Made by a program: the position numbers and the translations under genes. Of a stretch of 64,000 nt of DNA, positions 38,189 to 46,905 are shown piece after piece. The DNA is from Massilia solisilvae (lineage in GTDB: Bacteria; Pseudomonadota; Gammaproteobacteria; Burkholderiales; Burkholderiaceae_D): contig NZ_JANUGV010000003.1 of the NCBI RefSeq assembly GCF_024753215.1, positions 124,001 to 188,000 on the forward strand. Direction: 5' to 3'. Position 1 is the first letter of the stretch. Each line of letters opens with the position of its first letter. The notes below the pieces were generated by a model. The model worked only from the letters and a program-made list of their open reading frames with translations, made no database searches and was not told the DNA's origin.

Positions 38189-39403
38189 ATGACTTCATTT
38201 TTCTGCCCCTGCCCGCGAGGCATGGAAGCGGCGCTTGCCGAAGAACTGGGCGAGATCGCCCAGCAAAGCACCACGCTCAAGGTGCACAACCAGGTGCCCG
38301 GCGGCGTGCACTGCTCGGGCTCGCTCGTCGATTCGTACCGCATCAACCTGCACTCGCGTATCGCCTCGCGCGTGCTGATGCGCGTGGCCATGTCGAGCTA
38401 CGACAACGAAAACGACATCTACGACCTGGTGCTGGAACAGCCGTGGGAAGACTGGTTCAACTGGGACCAGACGATTCGCGTCGACCTCACCGCCGTCAAG
38501 TCGCCGCTCAAGAGCCTGGAATTCACCACGCTCAAGATCAAGGACGCCGTGTGCGACCGCTTCCGCGACCAGTTCGGCAAACGCCCGTCGGTCAACACGC
38601 GCACGCCGGACATGCGCATCTTCGGCTTCCTCGACCAGCGCAACTTCACCATCTACCTCGACACCTCGGGCGAGGCGCTGTTCAAGCGCGGCTGGCGCGA
38701 GGAGACGGGCGACGCGCCGCTGCGCGAGAACCTGGCCGCGGGCCTGTTGCGCGTGGCCGGCTGGAAGCCGGGAACCCCGCTGTTCGACCCGATGTGCGGC
38801 TCGGGCACGATCCTCATCGAAGCGGCCCAGATGGTGCAGGGCATTCCGCCGGGCGCGCGCCGCCGCTTTGCGTTCGAAAAATTCCGCGACTTCGACCGCG
38901 ACGCCTGGCAGCAGATCAAAACGGCGATCAAGCCAAATGCGCTGCCGGCCGAACCCACCATCTTCGGCTCGGACATCTCGGGCGACATGGTGGCGATGAC
39001 GCGCCATAACCTGCGCCGTGCCGGCATTCTGTTCGAAGTGCCGCTCAAGCAGATCGAGGCGCAGCAGGTGCAGCCGCCGGTGGCCACGCCCGGCATTTTG
39101 CTGACCAACCCGCCGTACGGCGAGCGCATCGGCGTGCGCGGCGACCGCACGCTGCCGCAGGACGAGATGGCCAACCAGTTTTATGCCAGCTTTTCCACCA
39201 CGCTCAAGCAGCGCTTTGCCGGCTGGAAGGTGTACCTGTTCACGGCCGACCTGGGCCTGCCCAAGCTGTTGCGCCTGAAGGAATCGCGCAAGACACCATT
39301 CTTCAACGGCGCGCTCGAGTGCCGCCTGTTCCGCTTCGACATGGTGGCCGGCTTCAACCGCCGCGAGGAAGCCAAACCCAAGCAGTCCCCGCAGTCGCCC
39401 TGA
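38189..39403 (+). CDS. THUMP-domain 23S rRNA guanine-N2 methyltransferase (RlmL N-domain type)
   Basis: A 404-residue class I methyltransferase. The N-terminal THUMP domain covers about residues 40-165 (from LVDSYRINLHSRIASRVLM to IFGFLDQRNFTIYLDTSG). The methyltransferase part has GDAPLRENLAAGLL, SAM motif I FDPMCGSGTILIEAA, motif II region FGSDISGDMVAMTRHNL and the catalytic LTNPPYGERIGV. It matches the N-terminal half of RlmL, which makes m2G2445, but lacks the RlmK half that is fused in enterobacteria. The lysine/proline tail is not conserved. Confidence 0.88.
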   Translation: MTSFFCPCPRGMEAALAEELGEIAQQSTTLKVHNQVPGGVHCSGSLVDSYRINLHSRIASRVLMRVAMSSYDNENDIYDLVLEQPWEDWFNWDQTIRVDLTAVKSPLKSLEFTTLKIKDAVCDRFRDQFGKRPSVNTRTPDMRIFGFLDQRNFTIYLDTSGEALFKRGWREETGDAPLRENLAAGLLRVAGWKPGTPLFDPMCGSGTILIEAAQMVQGIPPGARRRFAFEKFRDFDRDAWQQIKTAIKPNALPAEPTIFGSDISGDMVAMTRHNLRRAGILFEVPLKQIEAQQVQPPVATPGILLTNPPYGERIGVRGDRTLPQDEMANQFYASFSTTLKQRFAGWKVYLFTADLGLPKLLRLKESRKTPFFNGALECRLFRFDMVAGFNRREEAKPKQSPQSP

Positions 39404-39406
39404 TTT

Positions 39407-40687
39407 ATGCTACCGACCGAGCCGCCCAACCTGCCCAAAGACCCGATAACGCCAGTCCCGCTTCCCACTCCCCACAAGGTCACCATGCTCAGCGCCGGCG
39501 GGCTGGCGACGCTGCTGGCCGGCTTGTCGATGCTCGGGCCGTTCTCGATCGACGCTTACCTGCCGGCCTTCCCGCGCATCGAGGCGAACCTGCATGCCTC
39601 GAGCATCGAGGTGCAGCAGACGCTGACCGCCTACATGCTGGCCTTCGCCGGCATGGTGCTGTGGCATGGCGCGCTGTCGGACGCCTACGGCCGCCGCAAC
39701 GTGATCCTGACCGCGCTGGTGGTGTTCGCGCTGGGCACCTTCGGCTGCGCCGCCTCGCACTCGGTGCACTACCTGTGGGTATTCCGCATCCTGCAGGGCG
39801 TCTCGGCGGGGGCTGGCGTGGTGGTCGGCCGCGCCATCATCCGCGACCTGTATTCGGACGCGCCGGCCGCGCGATTGCTGTCGATGGTGACGATGATCTT
39901 CTCGATCGCGCCCGCCATCGCGCCGGTGCTGGGCGGCTGGATCGTGACGCTGTTCGACTGGCGCGCCATCTTCCTGTCCCTGTTCGCCTACAGCCTGGTG
40001 CTGTGGTGGGTCTGCTGGCAGCACCTGCCCGAGACCATGCCCAGGGAGAAGCGCCAGCCGTTCAACCCGCGCTTCGTCGCGCGCAACTATGGCGCGATCT
40101 TCAGCTCCTTCCTGTTCCACATGAAGTCGGGCGTGGTGGCGCTGAACTTTGCCGGCCTGTTCCTGTACATCTCGGCCGCGCCGGTGCTCATGCCGGTGCA
40201 CCTGCACCTGGGGCCGTCGCAGTTCGCGTGGCTGTTCATCCCATCGGTGTCGGGCATCTTCCTTGGCGCGCTGACGGCCAACCGCATGGCCGGCAAGATG
40301 AGCTTTGCGCGCCAGATCGGCATCGGCTTCGGTTTCATGCTGTGCGCGGTCACGTTCAACGTCGGCTACCACCTGCTCAACCCGCCGGCGCTGCCGTGGA
40401 CCGTGCTGCCCATGTTCTTCTTCACCTTCGGCAGCTCGATCATCGCACCCGGCGCCACGCTGCTCGCGCTCGACCTGTTCCCGCACATCCGCGGCACGGT
40501 CGCCTCGTGCCAGTCGTTCGTCTCCACGCTGCTGGGTGCGATCGTGGCCGGGGTGATCTCGCCGGCGCTGTCGCACTCGGTGCTGGCGCTGGCGCTGGGC
40601 CAGGCCGGTTTTGCGCTGGCGGCGCTGGCGTGCTGGCTGGTGTCGCGCTGGTACCGCTACCGCCAGGCCGCCAATGGGGCCATGTAA
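39407..40687 (+). CDS. Bcr/CflA family drug resistance MFS exporter
   Basis: A 426-residue 12-helix transporter of the major facilitator superfamily. The first-helix motif LGPFSIDAYLPAFPRI and the motif A variant GALSDAYGRRNVIL are typical of Bcr/CflA drug:proton antiporters. Motif C-like APAIAPVLGGWI marks an exporter. The start at 39407, three bases after the methyltransferase stop, has no ribosome site; ATG at 39485 with AAGGT upstream is a reasonable alternative, which would remove a proline-rich leader. The substrate is unknown. Confidence 0.88.
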   Translation: MLPTEPPNLPKDPITPVPLPTPHKVTMLSAGGLATLLAGLSMLGPFSIDAYLPAFPRIEANLHASSIEVQQTLTAYMLAFAGMVLWHGALSDAYGRRNVILTALVVFALGTFGCAASHSVHYLWVFRILQGVSAGAGVVVGRAIIRDLYSDAPAARLLSMVTMIFSIAPAIAPVLGGWIVTLFDWRAIFLSLFAYSLVLWWVCWQHLPETMPREKRQPFNPRFVARNYGAIFSSFLFHMKSGVVALNFAGLFLYISAAPVLMPVHLHLGPSQFAWLFIPSVSGIFLGALTANRMAGKMSFARQIGIGFGFMLCAVTFNVGYHLLNPPALPWTVLPMFFFTFGSSIIAPGATLLALDLFPHIRGTVASCQSFVSTLLGAIVAGVISPALSHSVLALALGQAGFALAALACWLVSRWYRYRQAANGAM

Positions 40688-40734
40688 ACGGCAGGAGCGT
40701 GGCAAACATGAGAATCTGTGAGGAAACTGTTGTG

Positions 40735-40762
40735 TTGGAATCACAACTCGTGTATATATGCT
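40735..40762 (+). promoter_or_regulatory. Probable promoter of the HDOD kinase operon
   Basis: TTGGAA at 40735-40740 and TATGCT at 40757-40762 are separated by 16 bases in the one AT-rich part of this 186-base gap. The spacer contains TGTATATATG. The leader to the ATG at 40874 is then about 105 bases. Confidence 0.45.
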
Positions 40763-40873
40763 AAGCTAAAGTATTTCAGCGGGGAAATGGAACAAGAAAC
40801 ATTTCCAGACTCGCAAGACCAGTATTGACAGCAGCTAACCGCCGCCCGCCCCGGGTGGCCCAGCCCGAGACCA

Positions 40874-43027
40874 ATGCACCAACCAGACCAGGACATCCGC
40901 AATCGCCTGCTGATCGCGCGCCTGCCGGCCATGCCGCAGATTTTGATCAAGCTGATCGGTCACCTGCAGGCCGACGACCTGGGCATGCCGGAACTGGCGG
41001 CGCTGATCGCACAGGACGCCGGCATGACCGGCAAGATCCTCGCCGTGGCCAACAGCTCGGCCTACCACCGCGGCACGCGCAGCGCCAACCTGGAGCAGTC
41101 GCTGGTCTCGCTCGGCACCGACATGATCAAGACGCTGGTGATCAGCGAGTCGGTGTTCCAGACCTTTAACAACTTCCCCCATTCCGGCAGCACCGACCTG
41201 CGCGCGTTCTGGAAGAATTCGCTGACCGCGGCCGTGGTCGCGCGCGAGCTGGCGCGCCGCACCGGCTACGGCTCGCTCGAGGAAGCTTACCTCGCCGGGC
41301 TGCTGCACAACGTGGGGCGGCTGGCGCTGCTGGCCACCGCGCCGCGCGAATACGCCTTCAATTTCACGGCGCGCGACGACGAGGACCTGTGCGCGGTCGA
41401 GCAGCGCACGCTGCAGATCACCCACACCGAGGCCGGCGCCTGGCTGATCGAGCGCTGGCAGCTCGACTCCTTCCTTGCCGATTCGGTGCTGTACCACCAC
41501 GAAGCCAGCTCGCGCCTGGAGTCGGCCCATCCCCTGATCCGCATCGTGCGCCTGGCGCACCTGATGGCCGCGCACGCGGACGACGAGGCGGCGCTGCTCG
41601 AAGGCGCGGGCCTGTGCGGCCTGGCGCGCCCCGACCTGGACGAGATCCTGGCGCTGGCCGAACGCCAGGTCATGCAGTCGGCCGAGCACCTGGGCATCGA
41701 CCTGGCGGGCGCCGACGACATCCCGGCTCCGAGCGCGCAGGCGCCGGCCCAGCTGGATCCGGTCGCGCAGCGCCTGTCCGACGAGATGCGCAACCTGGTG
41801 CTGGTCTCCGAGATCGGCCAGGCATTCGCGCGTCAGCAGGGTGAGGCGGGCCTGCTCGAATCGATGGTGCGCTCGGCGCGCATGCTGTTCGACTTCGAGT
41901 CGGCGCTGGTGCTGCTCGAGAACCCGACTGGCCAGGCGCTGGTTGGCGCACCGGTTGGCGGCGTGGCGCGTTTGGCCGAATTCTCGATCCCGCTCGCGCG
42001 CGGCGGCGTGGTGGCGCACAGCGCGCTGGCGCGCCAGACCGCCTTCGTGCGGCGCGACGACCAGGGGCTCGGGCTGGCCGAAGAGCAGCTGTTGCGCATG
42101 CTCGGCAGCGACAGCATGGTGTGCGTGCCGCTGGTGGCGGGCGCGCGCTGCCTGGGCGTGCTGGTGGGCGGCCTGCCGGCCTGGCAGTTCGGCGCCGTCA
42201 AGAAGCGCGAGCACTTCCTCAAGTCGTTCGGCGCGCAGGCCGCCACCGCGCTCGAGAACACCCTGTCCGAACGCGGCCACGCGCGCCGCCAGCTGGCCCA
42301 GGTGGCCGAGGAATACCGCGAAGCCTCGCGCCGCGTGGTGCACGAGGTGAACAACCCGCTCTCGATCATCAAGAACTACCTGTCGGTGCTGGACGAGAAG
42401 CTGGCGCGCCAGGAGCCGGTCTCGGGCGAGATGTCGATCCTGAACGAGGAAATCGACCGCGTCGGCCAGCTGATCAACGGTCTGGCGGACCTCAAGCCTG
42501 CCGCCACCAGCCCGGATTCGGTGCAGGTGGCCAAAGTCGCGAACGAAGTGCTGCGCCTGTTCCGCACCACCGGCTTCTTGCCTGCGAACGTGGACGTGGT
42601 GCTGTCGGTGCAGGACGACGCGCGCATCGACGGCGACGCGGACATGCTCAAGCAGGTGCTGGTCAACCTGGTCAAGAACGCGATCGAGGCATTGGAAGCG
42701 ACCGGCGGGCGCATCGAAATCATCAGCCGGGGCCTGGTCAACCGCGACCGCACCCTGTACGTGGAGCTGGCCGTCGCCGACACCGGCCCGGGCCTGCCGC
42801 GCGACGTGCTGGCCAATCTGTTCTCTGCCGTGAAAAGTACCAAGGACGGCGCCCATCATGGTCTGGGCCTGTCCATTGTCCACAGCCTGGTGAAGAAGCT
42901 GCGCGGGCACATCGCCTGCCGCAGCGGCAGCACCGGCACTGCATTTGAAATCCTGCTGCCGGCCGCCACCAGCGCCGGCGTGAGCGCGCCGCCGGCCCTG
43001 CCGGCGCGTGTTCTCGGATCAGCCTGA
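40874..43027 (+). CDS. HDOD-GAF hybrid sensor histidine kinase
   Basis: A 717-residue cytoplasmic signalling protein. Residues about 10-205 form an HDOD domain (LLIARLPAMPQILIKLIGHL, AYLAGLLHNVGRLALL). Residues about 305-465 form a GAF-like sensor. Residues 485-700 are a kinase core: the phospho-acceptor H490 in RRVVHEVNNPLSIIKNYL, N box QVLVNLVKNAIEALE, and G boxes VADTGPGLP and HHGLGLSIV. There is no membrane segment and no receiver. The receiver is on the next gene, which starts two bases after this stop, so the pair is very probably a dedicated two-component system. HDOD domains often link to motility or c-di-GMP signalling. The input is unknown. Confidence 0.88.
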   Translation: MHQPDQDIRNRLLIARLPAMPQILIKLIGHLQADDLGMPELAALIAQDAGMTGKILAVANSSAYHRGTRSANLEQSLVSLGTDMIKTLVISESVFQTFNNFPHSGSTDLRAFWKNSLTAAVVARELARRTGYGSLEEAYLAGLLHNVGRLALLATAPREYAFNFTARDDEDLCAVEQRTLQITHTEAGAWLIERWQLDSFLADSVLYHHEASSRLESAHPLIRIVRLAHLMAAHADDEAALLEGAGLCGLARPDLDEILALAERQVMQSAEHLGIDLAGADDIPAPSAQAPAQLDPVAQRLSDEMRNLVLVSEIGQAFARQQGEAGLLESMVRSARMLFDFESALVLLENPTGQALVGAPVGGVARLAEFSIPLARGGVVAHSALARQTAFVRRDDQGLGLAEEQLLRMLGSDSMVCVPLVAGARCLGVLVGGLPAWQFGAVKKREHFLKSFGAQAATALENTLSERGHARRQLAQVAEEYREASRRVVHEVNNPLSIIKNYLSVLDEKLARQEPVSGEMSILNEEIDRVGQLINGLADLKPAATSPDSVQVAKVANEVLRLFRTTGFLPANVDVVLSVQDDARIDGDADMLKQVLVNLVKNAIEALEATGGRIEIISRGLVNRDRTLYVELAVADTGPGLPRDVLANLFSAVKSTKDGAHHGLGLSIVHSLVKKLRGHIACRSGSTGTAFEILLPAATSAGVSAPPALPARVLGSA

Positions 43028-43029
43028 AA

Positions 43030-45249
43030 ATGACCATGACACCGAATACCGCCAGCACCGCCACCATGCTTCACGGCGGCGCCGCCCCGTTCGACGCCGA
43101 CATGCAGCCGCGCCTGCTGCTGGTGGACGACGAACCGCGCCTGCTGGCGTCGCTCCACGAACTGCTGCGCGACCGCGGCTACCATCTCGTCACCGCCGGC
43201 TCCGGCAGCGAGGCGCTGGCCCAGCTGTCGCGGCTGCGCTTCGACCTGGTCCTGCTCGACCTGCGCCTGCCCGACATCGGCGGCCACGAGATCATGGACT
43301 TCATCAACGCCAAGGAGATCGACGCCGACGTGATCGTGATGAGCGGCGAGGTCGGGATCGACGCGGCCATCGGCGCCGTCAAGCGTGGCGCCTACGACTA
43401 CCTGCGCAAGCCCTACAGCCGCGAAGAGCTGCTCAAGACGGTGGCCAACGCGCTCGCGCAGCGCCGCCTGAAGCTGGAGAACGAGCGCATCGCGCAGCAG
43501 CTGGAAAATTCGGAAAAGATGTACCGCTACCTGGTGGACAGCTCGCCGGACATCATCTACACGCTCAACCACGAAGGCCGCTTCACCTTCGTGAACGACC
43601 GCGCCAGCCAGCTGCTGGGCTACACGCGCGAAGAGCTGATCGGCAAGCACTACTCGGTAGTGGTGCACGAGGAAGACCTGGAACGCGCGCGCTACGTGTT
43701 CAACGAGCGCCGCTCCGACGACCGCGCCTCGCGCAACGTCGAGCTGCGCCTGAAGTGCCGCACCGGCAGCGGCCACGAACGCACCTTCAACAACACGTTG
43801 ATGACGATTGCGCTGAACTCGATCGGCATGCACGTGCCCGACCACGACGTGAAGAAGCACGAGTTCTTCGGCACCTACGGCGTGGCGCGCGACATCACGG
43901 ACAGGAAGCGGGCCGAGGAACTGATCTCGTACCAGGCCTACCACGACATCCTGACCGACCTGCCGAACCGGATCCTGTTCAAGGACCGCCTGGGCCTGGC
44001 GCTGATCCAGGCCAAGCGCAAGGGCACCGAGCTGGCCGTGATGTTCATCGACCTGGACCGCTTCAAGCTGGTCAACGATACGCTCGGCCACGTCAAGGGC
44101 GACGAGCTGCTGCAGCAGGCCGCGCTGCGCCTGAAGGAATGCCTGCGCCGCGGCGACACGCTGGCGCGCCAGGGTGGCGACGAATTCACGATCGTGCTGC
44201 CGGAACTGCGCGACCGCGCCGACGCGTGCATGGTGGCCGACAAATTCCTCGAGTGCCTGCACCAGCCGTTCGACCTGGATGGCCACCAGGTGCACATCTC
44301 TGCCTCGATCGGCATTGCGATCTATCCGGGCGATGGCGAAACCATCGACGAGCTGCTGCGCCACGCCGACATCGCGATGTACCAGGTCAAGGGGCTGGGC
44401 AAGAACGGCCACAGCTTCTACCACGCGTCGATGCAGGACGTATCGACGCAGAAGATCGAACTGGAGCGCAGCCTGCGCAACGCCCTCGAGAACGACGAGC
44501 TGGAGATGTACTACCAGCCGCAGATCGACGTGGTCACCGGCCGCATCGTCGGCGCCGAAGGGCTCATGCGCTGGAACCACCCGCAGCGCGGGTTGCTGTC
44601 GGCCGGCGAGTTCCTGCCGTTCGCCGAGGAGAACGGCCTGATGCTGCCGATCTCGGACTGGATGATCGGCGCGCTGTGCCGCGACATGCTCAAGTGGAAC
44701 CAGGCCGCGACAGGGCCGGTGCGCCTGTCGCTCAACGTGTCGCCGCAATACCTCGACCGTGGCGACTTCTTCGAGAAGATGCGCGGGGCGCTGGCGCGCT
44801 ACGGCATCGCGCCTGCCCAGATCGAGGTCGAGATCACCGAGAACATCTGCATCCGCAACCCGCAGTACGCGATCGAGCAGCTCAACAAGCTGTGCCAGCT
44901 GGGCGTGTCGGTGGCGATCGACGACTTCGGCACCGGCTATTCTTCGCTGTCGTACCTGCACCGGTTCCCGATCCACACCATCAAGATCGACCAGTCGTTC
45001 GTCAAGGAGATCCATGACGAACATGGCCACTACCCGGTGATCCTGGCGATCATCTCGATCGCGCGCGGACTGGGCATGAACCTGGTGGCCGAAGGCGTCG
45101 AGACCGAGGCGCAGGCGCGCTACCTCGAGGCCAACGGCTGCGCCACCATGCAGGGCTACCTGTACTACCGGCCGATCGCGCTGCCCGACTTCATCGGCGC
45201 GCTGCGCGCCCAGGCGGGCGGCCAGGGCGCCGTCGCGATCCAGGCGTAG
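43030..45249 (+). CDS. Response regulator with REC-PAS-GGDEF-EAL domains
   Basis: A 739-residue c-di-GMP regulator. The receiver domain has the acidic pair D33-D34, phospho-acceptor D77 (LVLLDLRLPD) and the KPYS lysine. A PAS domain spans about 165-300. The GGDEF signature is intact at residues 382-386, with an RRGD inhibitory site five residues before it, so cyclase activity is plausible. In the EAL domain the signature is E510-G-L rather than EAL, but the other metal/catalytic residues (NVSPQYL, ITEN, IDDFGTGYSS, KIDQSF, AEGVET) are present, so phosphodiesterase activity is also plausible. It follows the HDOD kinase by two bases and precedes a Sel1 protein by two bases. Confidence 0.92.
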   Translation: MTMTPNTASTATMLHGGAAPFDADMQPRLLLVDDEPRLLASLHELLRDRGYHLVTAGSGSEALAQLSRLRFDLVLLDLRLPDIGGHEIMDFINAKEIDADVIVMSGEVGIDAAIGAVKRGAYDYLRKPYSREELLKTVANALAQRRLKLENERIAQQLENSEKMYRYLVDSSPDIIYTLNHEGRFTFVNDRASQLLGYTREELIGKHYSVVVHEEDLERARYVFNERRSDDRASRNVELRLKCRTGSGHERTFNNTLMTIALNSIGMHVPDHDVKKHEFFGTYGVARDITDRKRAEELISYQAYHDILTDLPNRILFKDRLGLALIQAKRKGTELAVMFIDLDRFKLVNDTLGHVKGDELLQQAALRLKECLRRGDTLARQGGDEFTIVLPELRDRADACMVADKFLECLHQPFDLDGHQVHISASIGIAIYPGDGETIDELLRHADIAMYQVKGLGKNGHSFYHASMQDVSTQKIELERSLRNALENDELEMYYQPQIDVVTGRIVGAEGLMRWNHPQRGLLSAGEFLPFAEENGLMLPISDWMIGALCRDMLKWNQAATGPVRLSLNVSPQYLDRGDFFEKMRGALARYGIAPAQIEVEITENICIRNPQYAIEQLNKLCQLGVSVAIDDFGTGYSSLSYLHRFPIHTIKIDQSFVKEIHDEHGHYPVILAIISIARGLGMNLVAEGVETEAQARYLEANGCATMQGYLYYRPIALPDFIGALRAQAGGQGAVAIQA

Positions 45250-45251
45250 CG

Positions 45252-46856
45252 ATGGGCGAGGCGGCCAGCATCCACGAAGCCACGGCGGCGGGCCAGCAGC
45301 GCCCGAGCGCCGAGTTCGTGCGCATGAAGGCGCTGGCCGAAGCGGGCAACGCCAACGCCCAGCACAGCCTGGGCTTCATGTACGTCAACGGCCAGGGCGT
45401 GCCGAAGAATTACGAGATGGCCGTCGCGTGGTACCGCATGGCGGCCGCCGGCGGGCTGGCGCAGGCCCAGTACAACCTTGGCGTGATGTTCCAGAAGGGC
45501 CAGGGCGTGGCGCAGGACTACCAGCAGGCCTTCTACTGGTACCAGCGCGCGGCCGAGCAGGGCTATGCCGCCGCCCAGTACAACCTGGGCTGGCTGTACG
45601 CCAAGGGCCTGGGCGTGGCGGCCGACGTGCAGCAGGCGCTGCACTGGTTTGGACTGGCTGCCGCGCAGGGCGACCCCAACGCCCAGCACAACCTGGGCCT
45701 GATGTACGAAGCCGGCCGTGGCGTGCCGCAGGACCAGGACCAGGCCATGCAGTGGTACCGGCGCGCGGCCGAGCAGGGCCACGCGCGCGCCCAGTTCAGC
45801 CTGGGCCTGCGCTACGACGGCGGGCAGGGCGCCGCGCGCGATCCGCAGCAGGCCCTGGGCTGGTTCCGCAAGGCCGCCGAGCAGGGCTATGCGCCGGCCC
45901 AGTTCAACCTGGCGCTACGCTACGACAAGGGCATCGACCTGGAGCAGGACTCCACACGCGCCATTCGCTGGTACCTGCGCGCGGCCGAGCAGGGACACGC
46001 CAGCTCGCAGTTCAACTTGGCGCTGATCTACGACAGCGGGCATGGCGTGGCGCGCGACGAGGAACAGGCGCTGGCCTGGTTCCGCAGGGCCGCCGAGCAG
46101 GGCCACGCCGGTGCGCAGGACAATCTCGGCTTGCGCTACGAGCTGGGCAAGGGTGTGGCGCAGGACCACGCGCAGGCCGCGCACTGGTACCGCCAGGCCG
46201 CCGAGCAGGGCCTGCCCGGCGCGCAGTACCACCTGGCGGTACTGTATGACAGCGGCACCGGCGTGCCGGCCGACCCGGCGCAGGCGATCGCCTTGTATGC
46301 GAAGGCGGCCGAGCAGGGCTACCTGCGCGCCCAGTTCGACCTGGGCCTGCGCTTCGAGAACGGCATCGGCGTGGAGCGAGACCTGGCACGCGCGCTGCAC
46401 TGGTACCGCCGCGCCGCCGCGCAGGAATACGCGCCGGCGCAGTACATGGTCGGCGCACTGCTCGACCGTGACGAGGATGGCGGCCACGACCCGCTCGAAG
46501 CATGCGACTGGTACCGCAAGGCCGCCGAGCAGGGCCACGCGCTGGCCCAGTTCGCGCTGGCGCTGCGCCACGACTGTGGCGGAGCCGGCCTGGACCAGGA
46601 CTACGAGCAGGCCCACGGCTGGTACCTGGCCGCCGCGCGCCAGGGCCATGGGCGCGCCCAGTTCAACCTCGGCGTCATGTACGCGAGCGGTCAGGGCGTG
46701 GCGCGCGACCTGGTCGCGGCCTGGTGCTGGCTGCAGCGCGCGGCAATGTCGAATGCCCCCGGGGCGGCGCGCTACGCCGAGCGCATCGGCCTGCGCATGG
46801 AGCCCGACCAGCTCGAACGCGCCAAGCGCCTGCTGGCCGGCGCGCACACCGCCTAG
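45252..46856 (+). CDS. Sel1-repeat protein (13 repeats)
   Basis: A 534-residue protein built almost entirely of Sel1-like helical pairs of about 36 residues. I count thirteen, each marked by AQ-x-N/S-LG or LA and a WYRRAAEQGH-type helix. Such solenoids are protein-interaction scaffolds. No signal peptide is visible, so it is probably cytoplasmic. It starts two bases after the GGDEF-EAL gene and completes a three-gene operon, so it may assemble or sense partners of that system. The last block (LERAKRLLAGAHTA) caps the solenoid. Confidence 0.9.
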   Translation: MGEAASIHEATAAGQQRPSAEFVRMKALAEAGNANAQHSLGFMYVNGQGVPKNYEMAVAWYRMAAAGGLAQAQYNLGVMFQKGQGVAQDYQQAFYWYQRAAEQGYAAAQYNLGWLYAKGLGVAADVQQALHWFGLAAAQGDPNAQHNLGLMYEAGRGVPQDQDQAMQWYRRAAEQGHARAQFSLGLRYDGGQGAARDPQQALGWFRKAAEQGYAPAQFNLALRYDKGIDLEQDSTRAIRWYLRAAEQGHASSQFNLALIYDSGHGVARDEEQALAWFRRAAEQGHAGAQDNLGLRYELGKGVAQDHAQAAHWYRQAAEQGLPGAQYHLAVLYDSGTGVPADPAQAIALYAKAAEQGYLRAQFDLGLRFENGIGVERDLARALHWYRRAAAQEYAPAQYMVGALLDRDEDGGHDPLEACDWYRKAAEQGHALAQFALALRHDCGGAGLDQDYEQAHGWYLAAARQGHGRAQFNLGVMYASGQGVARDLVAAWCWLQRAAMSNAPGAARYAERIGLRMEPDQLERAKRLLAGAHTA

Positions 46857-46885
46857 CGGACGCCAGCCGCCTCGCCATCGGCTTA

Positions 46886-46905
46886 TACTGTATGCATGTA
46901 CAGTA
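46886..46905. promoter_or_regulatory. LexA (SOS) box overlapping the udgX start codon
   Basis: TACTGTATGCATGTACAGTA matches the Escherichia coli-type LexA consensus (TACTG, ten mostly alternating T/A bases, CAGTA) with perfect inverted ends; ATACTGTA and TACAGTAT extend the symmetry by one base. TATACT at 46884-46889 can serve as the -10 and overlaps the box. Position 46896, the A of the ATG, lies six to seven bases after that -10, so transcription would start at or next to the start codon. Confidence 0.85.

Noticed and set aside
45252-46856. DNA tandem repeat or minisatellite
   Set aside because: The periodicity is that of Sel1 repeats in the protein; codons differ between units, so it is not a DNA-level array.
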